A stretch of 64,000 nucleotides of DNA from Varroa destructor (Eukaryota > Arthropoda > Arachnida > Mesostigmata > Varroidae). The stretch spans positions 15,284,440 through 15,348,439 of the forward strand of contig NW_019211455.1 in NCBI RefSeq assembly GCF_002443255.2, written 5' to 3'. Positions 50,001-61,787 of this stretch are shown here, piece by piece; position 1 is the first letter of the stretch, and each line of letters opens with the position of its first letter. Under the pieces are notes generated by a model, which worked only from the letters and a program-made list of their open reading frames with translations, ran no database searches and had not been told where the DNA came from. The translations under genes and the position numbers were made by a program.

Positions 50001-53000
50001 GCAGGAGCGGGCCGAGAATTACGCATCAAACCAACAAGATTCGAAGTGAAAAAGGTCGTTCGGTGGCTGCCAGCGACGTTAAAAAGGAGAAGCACACGGC
50101 AGTGACAACCATAGCAATTTAAAGGAGAATAACCTGTACCTGCTGCTATTAATTTAATCGTCAGCCTAAGACTACTCCGGCTGCGAGCAATGTTATATCT
50201 ATACCAAGCTGTTTCTCACAATTTCATCTTTCCAGTCAACCACGGATCGGACGCCGATAGACATGTTAGTGTCGGTAAATGGAAACACCTACGTCAGATC
50301 TCGATAAACATACCAATTCGAAAAATGAGCAAGTGCAAGTAAGGCAGTATGAAGACAGAAGGTCGTAAAATCTATTAGACTACTGTTAGAAGCTTCTTCT
50401 ACCAATCTAGTCTTCCTTTGTCATTACTGCTAACGAGAACTGCTGCGTTTTCCTGGTCGGGCCGATGAGACACGCAGCACCCAATTACCAATTCACATTC
50501 AATGTATCTCGACCAACAAATTCGCCGAACGACTATGGGTGGAATGGCTTTTACACGCTGACGTGTATGTACAGCGCGCTTACGGCTCATACGTTGTTTT
50601 TCAAACGGCCATGCAAGCAAAAAAAATTCATCCATTACTAAAATACTTATCTATACATGCAGTCGAAACAATCAACGCAAAAGAACCACACGGGTACAAA
50701 TTTTTTGTGGTGGCAAAAATCAGGCCGCTAAATGGCTTTCCAACCAAAAATCAACCTCCACTGTCTTTATTGCCGAGGAAAAACTTCCTCGAATCCTCCC
50801 CAGACCAATGTTTTTGACGTGACCGAGATGTGAAAGCCCAGTCGAAGCAACGATAACTATAGCTACAAGGTATAACTAACATTTTTTTTACGAGTACACT
50901 GATACGCGCGTTGATTTTTTGAGTTGAATATTGTTCCGTTCGTCCACAAAGTACACGTCAGATATTCGGCATAAATTTTGGCCTAGAAAGGTTATATTCG
51001 GATATAACGATTACTAGAAAACAGGACTTGAAATCAATCAAGCTTGTGTTAGGTAGCTATTAATGTTGTCGTTGTCGCCCAACTCTCAGACAGCTAAATT
51101 TGTAATCATATAAATACATGAAACAAATGTTTGAAATATATGTGACGAAATCCGGATTTAAGATTAAAGGCGAACGCAATTTGTTTAGCGCAGAAGTTCA
51201 GCTTTCTCTTTGATCCGGTGTTCAAGTCCAGTATCAGACGCAACGCTTCAGACGTTTTTTTCAGTTGTTGAAACAGCCTTATCGTCGCACAGTACTATAC
51301 AGATTATCATGAAGCGGAACAAAGAGCGCGGTTTCAGAGTATATATATATAAAGATTGCAGCTTGCTAGAAGCTCATCCGATGCAGAGTCACTCAATGAA
51401 ACCTTATTTTTGGTCACTATTACAAAAAACAGAACTACTGTCACTACCATGGCCAAGCTGCTAGAAGAAATTACCTTCTTTTAGGCTATATTTAGTAGGC
51501 TTTATAGTAGGCTTTTAGGCTTGATAGTATTAAATGATCTACAAACGTCTGCTACAGTTCCTACTACGTGTCCCCGCTGATACGCGTCTTAGTTTATCAG
51601 GTACACTCTGAACACATATGTAGTTTCACCACACGTGGAATAAATCGTTTCTATCTCTGACTGCTGTCAGCACTCCACTAATTTCATTCCTGCTCGATTT
51701 CTTCACCATTGTCATTTCGCTCTGCATCCTTGCCTGAACCTAATTAGGTATTACTGACGAAGTAATACCAAAGCTTGCGTTTTTCTAAATCAGCCAGCTT
51801 TTCTGTTTAGACTTCAATACGTCATAGGCTTGCAGTTAATCTGATCAACGCGACCGCTACTTCCGCTCCTCCACTCCAGCTTACAGCTGTGTTGTACTGT
51901 TTCTACCGGCGATTCCTTGTTGAAAAGCAGGATGAGATAAAGACCTAGCCATACGAGATAGCAAGCGGAGAGAACCTGGGCACCGATCAGACTCAGCGTC
52001 GCCGCTGGTATTTAATTCTGCTTCCGTTGCCTCTACTGCTGCTCCTGCTCGTGTTTCGTCCTCTTGGAATCTACTATATTCCTCGGTCGTCCCTTTACTG
52101 TCGGATGATTCAGTTCAATTTGCCTCTGTCCATTATTCCCGCAACGACCTGAGCGCCTGACTGGTCACCCAGTAGTTTCTCGCTCCCTGACCGATCTTTA
52201 TTTTCTGTTGGTGTCATCGCCTTCATTTTCGCCGTCTGTCAAAGTGACCCAGATATGTTAATAGACGTTGGTGATGGCAATGATGCGAGGAGCGCCGCAA
52301 GCAATGAAGGATCGAGCGAAGTCGAGGACTATTGCGATGATAGCTGCTACAGTCTAGACAGGACCAATTTTTCGATGACGACGAAACGAAAGAACAAGCC
52401 GATGTTGTTGGCCGATCCGCGTCGTGAGTGGCTGACGCCGCAAAAAAGTATTTTTCAAGTTATTCTGCGAAATCTGGGTGGCTGACTGCACGAACGCCCG
52501 CCCGCCCGCCTGCCCGTCTAGTTAAACAATCTGTCTACCGAAACATGACGAGGAAGAGACAGCAAGACGTACGTATAGTAGTGGTACGAACGGCCGACAC
52601 AGCCATTCTGTGTCGTTGTGTCAGGCAGCTAGCAAGAATGTCTTAGGTGTCGAAAGCAATACATACACCGAATACGTATAGATCGATTTTAAGCTTTACT
52701 TTTACGCATACTCATAGCAGGCACACTAGTTGGCCTCGAATTTGGCATTGTGCAGGAAGTGACGGTTCAATGAATAATCGTGCAATGCAGTTGGGACACA
52801 ATTACAATCTACCACCGCATTAGACCAATTTCAACAGGCCACATTTGCTGTCTGGCCTAAAATACGATACTTAACGTGTAACTGTATCCAGCGCATCACT
52901 CTACTGCGTTTATTTTCAGCTTGTTAAAAGTCGACCCGGGGGCCGTGGTTTTGCGCTGTTGATTTTGCCGCAGTCTTACGCTGATACGACACCACTTGGG

Positions 53001-56000
53001 AACGTTTTGCGAAAGCAATTAAGATGCCGTTCCCAGCCCATGTCTCACAGTCACTGACACAGCACTGGTGGTAGCAGCAATAGATTGCAGTCGACTGGTG
53101 ATATCTACAATATTTTTCAAACAAGGCGGTCGAGAGGGATCAGAAAAGGGCGTCTCGTACAGAGCGATTGACAGGTTGATAAGACAAGCGCACGAAGCCG
53201 TTTCGCGCTGACCACGGCCTAAAGTTTGCCAAGGGCGGCAGCGGCCACAGGACCATCCGCCGTAGAATCGTTAGCAGTAGACGTCCGATTTGGAACCCGT
53301 TGCTGTTGCTGCTCTGGCGACAACAAGCGCTGCCTACACATGAACGTATATTTTCATTCTTCGATAATGACAAAACTGGAGAGAAGTGGCTCCCTCTCTA
53401 CTGCTATTAATGCAATGTTGATAAGGAAATGTTGGTGCGGCCACAGCTTCCGCTGCCCGTGGCGTTGGTAATCCCGTAGCAATGGACGCCGTTCAACCGT
53501 CCTCGGAACGTTTTCTCTTCGGCGCGCGCTTTCGTCTTCGTCTCATTGTTCTCGTAGTGAAAGGTGCGCGCTATCGTCGCTACCGTATTCGGTTTGTGGT
53601 ATTAGTTATTCTAGTTCCATTGGCTCTTGGCCTTCTTCGGTTTCAACGAGACAGAGAGACAGAAGCTGCGGCCGACGCCGAGCCCGCTGCGGCAACAACG
53701 AACGTGTTTCAACAAGCATATTTCGTGAGTTGGTTACTCAGCCGGCGGCTCATTATGGCCCCGTCGTTTGACGCATCGAGCCAGTGGTTGCCGTATGGGC
53801 TCGCTTGCCGTCAGACTCGTCACGTATCGATATTTTGATCTGTCATAAATGGAAGTATCGTCATCTTTTTTTCCGCTTTTCTTATCTGTGTTGTTGCCTA
53901 ACGTGATAAGCAAAGTAGTCTATCATCGTCCATAATCAACAACTCAACGATCACTAACCCATTCGGGTAATAGAAACAGAGCAAAAAAAAAAATGTTCCC
54001 AAAAAAAAACTATATCAAATTAGAAATCGGGATCATTTCAGCGGCTTGACGACAGGGAATCGTCCGCCTGTCACATACATTCACAGTATGTTATACGCTA
54101 CAAATCAGTATGTGACGTTTAAGCTTCAACGATGGCAATTGTCAATATTCGTATCGGCTTCTGGGGCCGTTTTCCACTTTTGCTGGCGGGGGAACTATTG
54201 CATTCGAGGCAATTTTTTATCACACTTTCCTTTTGCACCCTGCAAATCAGGGATTTCATGAGTACAGCGGGTCCATACAAACAGTAGCGATAAACGATGC
54301 GTGAACTACAATTACAGCGCAAGAGATAATCAATTGACTGGGGTTATAATTATATAACCGTCTACACGTATCTAGTCGTATTCGCATGAAACCCAGTGAA
54401 TTATGTATCTTTCTGAATTATTTTTGATTGGACATAAATAGGCGACAACTCCGTAAATAAGGAAACCTGTTCTTCGAATAAATGGGGAAGACCTTTCGCC
54501 AACCGATATGATTCATGAGCGTATACGGTAGCATTAACGTGATCCGGAAGCAACAATATCGCTCCGTACGGTCTCGCTACTATGAATAGACAAACGATTA
54601 CGGTAAGCGAGAAAATACTTCACTATAAACAGTCACCACATGACGCAATACGTAAACCCTACGAAAATCGATTTGGCGATTTGGCCGAGCAATTTCTGTC
54701 TCTCCGCAGAGCTTTACTAATTGTTTACCCGTGTCACTATTAAGAAATTTTCATAGAAATGATGATGATGGATAATTGTCGTCTCATACTTGAATTTCCT
54801 GTCGCTGCAATAGCTGTTACTCTGTTTGAGCAGTATGCTACGGCCGTCACGAACAAATCTGTGAATAGACGGAAAGGACTTACCGCAAAAACCGAAATAA
54901 TAACTGGAAAACTTGCAGCAGTGATAGAAATAACAGTAAGGGAGTAACACTTCTTACTAACTGTCATCTATCGAATGATTCATTCCATTGATGGAGCATT
55001 CAAGCTATATCGCGTCTGCCCGTTCTAGATAAACGCGACTGCCGCAGTTGTCACTGGGGGATGATTCTCTGGACCTCGCTATAGCTGTTGCGCACGCACA
55101 TCACAGTTGTTAGTACATCGACGGTGGTTGCCGCCGTTAAAGATGATGGCACCCCGCTTTCTTTTATTTTTCTGGGTCGAAAGAAATTCGCTAGGTCGCT
55201 ATTAGTGGCAGCACCGACGCACCGGTGCTGCAAATAAGCTGGGTGGAAATTTTGTAGGTGAAGGGAAAAACACGTGAAGAAAGTTGGCAACGAAGCTACT
55301 GTTACGCCGGTAGTAGCCACTACGGCAGTCTTCAGAAGTGGAGACGATGTTGAGTAGCGATCAAATATTTCAAAATAAAAGAGACTTTAAAATGAAGAAA
55401 CACGGCCTACTACTAAAAATAAAGATTGCATAGGGAACCCCTTCTAGATGTATCAGGATACTAGTGAGTCTAGCTGCGTCTCCCGTTTACTCGTCTACGG
55501 GACTTATGCCGAAAGTAGCTTGGCATTTAAGCTCTCGATGTTTGAGTGGGAAACGCCAGCGCCCCCGTTGCCATCGTCACAACCATCAGCATACCCCGTT
55601 AGTGTCGGTTGCCGTTGATGCTTGGTTCCACCAGGCAACGGCTCGCCTCGAAACGTGCGGCTTTACCTACATTTGCTATAGATGGCTACATCTAGATTGT
55701 TATGGTGCACACAATTACTGCCAACTGCACGACGCTTACGGAGCGTCTCGTTGACCCATGGATTCATCGCATATAGACACTAACATAGCAGGCGCTACTG
55801 ACAATCCGAATAGAGCATAGTCACACAGAGTGTACCCTTGCACCCCAAACGTCGTTAAACCCCTAGGATAGGCGGTAAAAGACAGAAGTAAATCGAAAAC
55901 GAAAATAAAAACAATAAAAAATGAGAATCGTTAGAGTTTTTTGACCGGATATCGAAATTTTGCTGCTGATAGGGCACCGCGTCCCGATGGCGGTCGTGGG

Positions 56001-59000
56001 TGGACTGGTGTTAGCAGCGGTGGCTCGGTAAAGGCCCACCAGAAGTCAGCAGACCCCCCAACGGTCCACATTTAACCGCTACCAGATAACAAGAAACTTT
56101 CACTCGCAAAGAGAAAGGCAAAACGGCGAGAAAATGCTGTACGAATAAAAAAACGAAAAAAAATAGACACAATGCGAAAGGGAAAGAGGTCGAGAAGGGC
56201 CCGAAAGCCACAGACGCCCGCTCGACCATTGCCAAATAGCAGCGAGACGGAAGTTCTTCCGTCACTACCTGCGCCGTCTCAGTTGAAATTAGCGTTTCGA
56301 CTACGTAATGATGGCTGGCTACCACGTATTCTATAGCTAGCTCGTTAATAGCCAAATGTCTTATTACGTATATCAACTGTGATTGCTTTATCGGCCATTT
56401 AAGTAGTGGTTATGGTTTAGCGATGATAGCAATCGATGGCTAACAATCCTGCCAACGACGCCGGAAAGTCTGTCTATGATAGATAGCTAAGGGCAATCTT
56501 TATGTTTCGAGCTTTACGTCCGGTATGTCCGTTATTCATTATATCAAACGGCTGACTCCCAACACGAAATAAAGTCTGTCTATACCTGGGTTCGAACCTA
56601 GAGCATAATGTGCCCCAAAGATTGGCAGACAAACATGTTACCCCGTAAGCTATCACGAGGGAACAGTACGTTGTGGTCTAGGTTCAAACCCGGACATGGA
56701 GAGACTTTGTTTCGCGCTGGGAGCCAGCCGTCTGACGGAATGTCTAATGGCGATACCGAACGTAAAACTCTAAACATAGAGATAGCTTGGGGTAGCGTTA
56801 TAATAATATTCCTATGATAACCAATTAATGCAGGCCGTTCGAGTAGTTTCACAATAATTCGGCCTAAGAAACGCCAGGCATGGGCTAGATTCGCCCATTT
56901 CAGCGTCATCAGCATCATGAGACTCATCCTTTACAGCTTCTCGATCGACGCGCGAATGTTCTGCTAATCCCAATATTGACAAGCACAAGCTAGACACCAG
57001 CTGAGTGTACATCGCTTGAGCAAGAGTGAACTTGTTTAGGACATCCGCGCATGTAAATAAATACTTAGTTCACGCAGAAAAACGAGTCCTGTATAACTTG
57101 TCCGTGCAGAATGTAGAATCAATCGATGATCTATCTGCACGACCAGCCAATATGATGAATGCAAAAGTCACTCGATGGCGTTTGTCTAATGGTCCGTCCT
57201 TTACCTCCAAGTGATGAAGTTGCTAATCTGCTTGAATATGTTCCTGAATCTAGATTTTTCCAATACGAACATCATGTCGCATCTCGTTCCGGTGCAAATC
57301 AGCGTTGTGCTTCTTTCTTAGTCGTCCACTGCCTCCGTCAGCGCCATCCCCTCTACCGCCATCGTCGATTACTGACTGTATAGTCAATCACCGTAGAGGG
57401 TAGGCTAGAATGGCGGGAATGGACGAGAACCGTTCGCCGGTAGCCTGCCGAGGATGGCACAGTTATCGCAGCGTCTACGTCCGTTTTGAAAGTACATGCC
57501 CGTAATTAAAACGCGCCGACCCGGGATGGTGCAGACACAAGGAAAGCAAGTAAATAGCGGGGCAGGCAAATGGAACGAGAAGCTCTGTCGAGCCACTAAC
57601 GGGTAGCTGCTTGACAAGCAAGCAACGAGCTCTGAAAGAAGGCAAACAACCCATAATACTGACGTCGTTGACCGTGGCGTAACGCGGGGTACCTGCTGGT
57701 TCCACTGCTGAGAGAAGACTGTCGCTACTGCGATATGGCTACGGTACGACGACAAGATATGGGCGGACTAATGTCGCCTCTCCGAACAAGCGATACATTA
57801 CAGACACAAATCGAAGATTCGTGGAAGAATGAGTCTTGCTGAAGACGCGCAGGGAGAGCCCAAATACTAAAGAGGCGAACCTGCAGCGCAAAACGGAAGG
57901 AAGCGTGTGGAAGAACAAGCGGCAACGGTGGCTAAGTTCATTCCCCGGACGACGGGATGATATCCATCGCGATTCATCGAAAGGTCGAAGAGCCGAAAGA
58001 TAGGAGGTTGGCTAACGAAGACCAGCTAGATTCGTCACCGATGGCAGTGACCGTACAGGAGGCCGTTAGTAGGATCGTCGCGGCCGTGGATAACCCGTTA
58101 CTTTCTGGCCCTGCAACGTAATAGCCGACATGGTCCAGCCGTGTTGGCTACACGTCAACTGAAAGAAACAGCGGCACTTCCTTTGAAGACCCAAGGCGAC
58201 AGGGATATAGTAACAAGGAGGCTGGCTAGACAGAACGTTTCATGATGGCGATGTTATGTTACGTGCAAAAGCAACAGGAAAACTGGCTGCGTAATGTACT
58301 GAAGTTCGGACGAGGACAGCTATGCTACTACGACAATCAAGCGGCGACTGCGAATCAACACAGACAGGCGAACGCAATTGGACGAGGTCACGAATCCGCA
58401 CCCAAGAGAACTACACGGTCGACAGTATGAAGTGAGGTAAGGAAAAGCGATAGAATGAATGGATTTCTTCGATAGGAAAAGTGGCAAGGCGATCGGTGAT
58501 TTCGGAAATGGGTTCTGCTACAGCAGCTTCACTGTGACAGCGTGGTACGTGTAGCATCTTGCTCATCCGCTTTGTTCTTGACAGTGTTAAAATCGATGCC
58601 CAGATTTCTGTTTTCTCTCTCCCTGAGATATTTTGTAGTTGACCATTATTCTTTGCCCATGTTGACACCGATGCGGGCATTCAATTCTTAAGGGGTACAC
58701 GAAGCAGGGAAGATCAACGAAAGCTCGATGAAGCGAAATCGCTTCACTGGATAACTTCTCCATGTTAAAGATGTTCTTATTATTCAACGATTATTCGCAA
58801 GCTATCATGAAAAAATTGATGCTGTCGAGACTTCCCTCACGGACCTCGGTCTCACAATCCAACCCAGCGTTGGTCTGTAATCGCGAACCGCTTGTCAAAC
58901 CGGATAAAACCAGGGATGACTGACGAACACCTTATGAGCTCCTCCGCCGTTAAGGCTCAGCCTAGCGAGCGGATTGTCCAAGCCGCCGTTAGACAGTTGC

Positions 59001-60353
59001 TTGCTTGCTTTTCGCGTTCATTAATAACACCGATGCTGACAGTAAGAAAAAACACAACACGAGAATGTCGAGGTGGTTGACCCGTGGGGGGCCGCTCCAA
59101 GCCTTCAGGGGCCGCTCCAAGCCTTCAGGGGCCGAACCGAGTTGTGCCATCCGAGTGGGTTGGTACCTGGCAGGAAAGGAATAGCCGTGGGTCGAGGTGC
59201 CCCTCGTAACACGCAGTTAGAGGCGCCTCCGGGATTAGCTAGCAGTCGCTGGCGACTGGACGTCGGTTAACTCAAATGTACCGACGATCCGATGCTTGCT
59301 GTCAGCAATGGACAGAAGACGCAGTGAAAACAGTAAAAGCAAAGCATGAGTTCTTAGTCAACGAATCGGATTTGGCAAAAAGCCAATATCCAAGCTTATC
59401 GCGTGATAACTATAAATGGTTTCGATAACGCAGAAGCCCTAATCTAAACAAACGGCAGTGGGCAGTAAGTAAGCCAGGCTCTAAAACCGAACCTTGGGAA
59501 GATATCTATCAGGTTTTGCAAGCACATTTTTGATTACGTTTTTGACATTGTAGCTTTAACGATCCGACGAGCTCTTCACGAAGAAGGGGGTCGCTTAACA
59601 AAGTAAGACAATCGTACACTGATTACATCCGACTCACACTGTCGTACGACACCGGTTGAACAGTGACATAAATGCCATATTAGTTAGCAATTACTGATTA
59701 GACGGCTACTAGTGGAAAAACAAATAAAAAAAAATAACGACTTTCTAGTAACGTATTGACGGTAGCTACGATTAAATCAGTGTTATTTCTATGCGCTAAC
59801 ATCCTCAGTGTCGAAAACGTTCTATATAGATTAACCTCTACGTGATTCTGCACATGAAATAACCCGGCGCACGAGTCAGAAGGGTTCGCACTCGGACTGT
59901 AGAAACGTGCATTTCGTATATTAAGCTCTTTGCAGGCTACATAACATTTCGATCATGAACACCAATATTGCTGCTTATACACCCCAGAAATAAACAGCAA
60001 CTCGCTAAGAAATCACAGCAATAGATACCAATCATGTAACTCTAAATGTTATCGACTACTCACGGGCTCTGGGAATGGACAACATTGTTTTGCTGCTGCG
60101 ACGACAGACTCGAAATACTCGGTGAATAGACGGGTTGCTGCTGCGAGGCAGAGGTCGCGAAGTCTGCAACGGTATCTCCACGTTTGTTGGCTACCTGTGA
60201 AGGTCCCGAGGAGCTGGCACCGGCGTTGGGGCTCGAAGCGGAGCCCCCGGTCGATGACGATCCTTGCGATGATACCGCCTGACCGGAAGCTGTCGATGAG
60301 GCTGCGGCAGCCGCCGAAGCAACCGCTAGCAAGCAGCACACGAGCACCTTCAT
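46951..60353 (-). CDS. Secreted Ser/Ala/Tyr/Gln-rich protein with Cys-containing C-terminal module, family unknown
   Basis: Four coding exons on the minus strand: 60353-60064, 48245-47622, 47376-47227 and 47056-46951. All have GT-AG borders and matching phases (2/1, 2/1, 2/1), giving 389 residues. The start MKVLVCCLLAVASAAAAA is a signal peptide; an acceptor (GCAG at about 60377) just upstream shows that an earlier exon is non-coding. Residues 20-97 are Ser/Ala/Gln-rich. Residues 98-260 are low-complexity with a YYYYY run (112-116), poly-Ala and many Tyr, Gln and Gly. Residues 267-285 are hydrophobic (SVIMPLVGLGALAFLLPSV), followed by KKKTKR (291-296), a possible proprotein convertase site. 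The C-terminal 90 residues are a compact, probably helical module with four Cys (332, 338, 384, 389) and the motif CMNRIVCEIG, ending CARYKC. The layout recalls arthropod cuticle-associated or DM4/DM12-like secreted proteins, but I cannot assign a family. Confidence 0.8.
48321..48346. repeat. TA microsatellite near an acceptor
   Basis: An alternating TA run about 75 bases upstream of the acceptor of exon 2 of the secreted-protein gene, in the zone where branch points are usually found or just beyond it. Confidence 0.85.
56490..56661 (-). mobile_element. tRNA-derived SINE, copy D
   Basis: The best-preserved copy. On the minus strand it has an A-box-like TGATAGCTTACGGGGTAACA, a B-box GGTTCGAACCC, then GGGAGTCAGCCGTTTGATA and a shared tail with CATACCGGACGTAAAGC. 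Its tRNA-like head abuts the start of copy E, which runs the other way. Confidence 0.75.
56662..56800 (+). mobile_element. tRNA-derived SINE, copy E (5'-truncated)
   Basis: It begins within the tRNA-like part, keeps a B-box-like AGGTTCAAACCCGG and the body GCCAGCCGTCTGACGGAATG, then GGCGATACCGAACGTAAA and CATAGAGATAGC, as in copy A. The A box is missing or lies in the junction with copy D. Confidence 0.75.
59088..59134. repeat. 20-base tandem duplication in a GC-rich patch
   Basis: The unit GGGGCCGCTCCAAGCCTTCA is present twice without change, plus seven bases of a third copy. It lies in a locally GC-rich stretch of about 200 bases (59075-59270) that stands out from the surrounding intron. 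Confidence 0.85.
60064..60353 (-). CDS. Secreted protein gene, first coding exon
   Basis: It carries the signal peptide and a Ser/Ala/Gly/Gln-rich segment ending HSQSP, with donor GTGAGT. The exon continues 5' to about 60376, where it follows a TTGATTGCAG acceptor, so a separate untranslated exon lies further upstream. Confidence 0.75.
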
Positions 60354-61509
60354 CCTCAGCAGCAGTAGGCGACGATCTGCAATCAACAGGACAAGGAGAA
60401 CGTACAACAAAAACCGGCAACGCATCGATGAGCGCTGAGCTTCGACAGAGAATAATGATAATACACATGTCGGTGACTACTTCAACAAGCGGCACCTAAC
60501 AGGAAATATCTCAGTAGAGTGACTGATCTCGATCGTGGTTCACGGGGCGGCACTTGAGTCACTCTAACTGAGCTAATCAAAGTGCCCCTTTCAGAGGAAC
60601 GCCTAAAAGCTGATGTTGAAATAGCAGATCTTTGATATGCGGTGTTAAGCCAATATTCGTCAAATAACGATTCTTATTGCGGTGGGCACATACACGCTGG
60701 GCTTATATCTAGCTGTACAGGTCCTCGCGGATTTCGAGGTCGCCGGAAGGTGGCAAAGAGCACGAGTACCTGTCACCAAAGGCAATCTATCTCTACTATA
60801 GCGCCACACCTTGATGGAAATTGCAACGACGTGTCTCTCCGGTTTCTCCGTCTGTCCTCCTATCCTTGAGCGTTGTACGGCAACAAGAACGACTATCGAC
60901 CGGTAGCAGTCTACGCTACTATTGATGTGAATGCTTCGTGGCCGAGGGCCGCTTTGGTTGTGAGCCCGAATGAGCGCCCAGTTGAGCCGCGAAGATACGC
61001 GAGATACGGACTCACAGACAGACAGACACATCAGCCAAAGAACCGGCGAAAGAACGAACGCCCGGAGCACCAAAAACGCCAAAAAGCTGTCGCCGCCGCT
61101 GCTGCTGCTACCATCACCGCTGCTACTGAGCCGTACCGTGCTGCCGTGTGTCGCGGTGACTTCAGATGCTCCTCCCAGACTCCTTTCTCTCTCTCCCTCC
61201 TGTACCAATGCTCCAAGCCGAGTAGGGCTGCGCGCTGCGGCCCACTGCTGACGCCGGGTTCTACCAAGCGCTTCTTCACATAAGTCAGTAACCCAGTCAG
61301 TCAGCCGGCCGGCCGGCCAGACTCATCGCAGTTGTCGACACGAAACGCTGCCGGGATCTAGCTGCCGCAGCGTTGGCATCGACTAGCATTGCTACTACGA
61401 CTAGCATTACTGCTATCGAATGATGTGGGTCAGTTTAGGAAAGGGCCAAGTCGAAATCAAGACTCGACAGATTTTACCGTCACCGAGCCAGCCGAACTCT
61501 TTGAGGGAA

Positions 61510-61533
61510 CGCGGGGGGGGGGGGGGGGGGGGA
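61510..61533. repeat. Poly-G homopolymer
   Basis: A run of about 22 G followed by seven A. Runs of this type can form quadruplexes and are error-prone in sequencing, so the exact length is doubtful. It lies about 1.1 kb upstream of the first coding exon of the secreted-protein gene. Confidence 0.9.
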
Positions 61534-61759
61534 AAAAAATGATACAAACGAGTGCTAGTATGTTGTTTCCGTCCAAAAGTATACGAAGAGACAACAATGA
61601 CAAGAAACGGAGAGAGATATAGAGAAAGGAGGGGTAAGAGGGACTGTACAAAGACGCAAAGATCATGGATCTACCCCAATGGAGACTACTGAAGTGCTCA
61701 TACGCTTTCAATTTTTTTCAAATCTTAGGGAGCGAATAAGAGAGAAAGAGAGCAAGAAA

Positions 61760-61787
61760 CAGGGAGAGAGAGAGAGAGAGAGAGAGG
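61760..61787. repeat. GA microsatellite
   Basis: An uninterrupted GA run of about 24 bases within a longer purine-rich tract (61736-61802). In arthropods GA runs can bind GAGA-type factors near promoters; here that is only a possibility. Confidence 0.8.

Larger units (their letters stand above)
48246..60063 (-). other. 11.8 kb intron of the secreted-protein gene
   Basis: The first coding intron. It holds two head-to-head SINE copies near 56.5-56.8 kb, a GC-rich 20-base duplication near 59.1 kb and a TA run at 48321-48346. GC-richer stretches at 51.7-52.7, 53.0-53.9 and 55-58 kb contain open frames on both strands, including one at 52255-52485 rich in acidic residues, but none shows a recognisable domain. 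A nested gene cannot be excluded. Confidence 0.5.

Noticed and set aside
53482..53838. 118-codon plus-strand open frame with a hydrophobic stretch (FVVLVILVPLALGLL)
   Set aside because: No recognisable domain. It is very Arg-rich around the hydrophobic part, lies in a GC-richer patch with open frames in several directions and has no clear splice partners.
60660..61208. 182-codon minus-strand open frame upstream of the secreted-protein gene
   Set aside because: Composition is like CpG-rich untranslated or promoter DNA. Long frames are open on both strands here and no domain or signal is visible.
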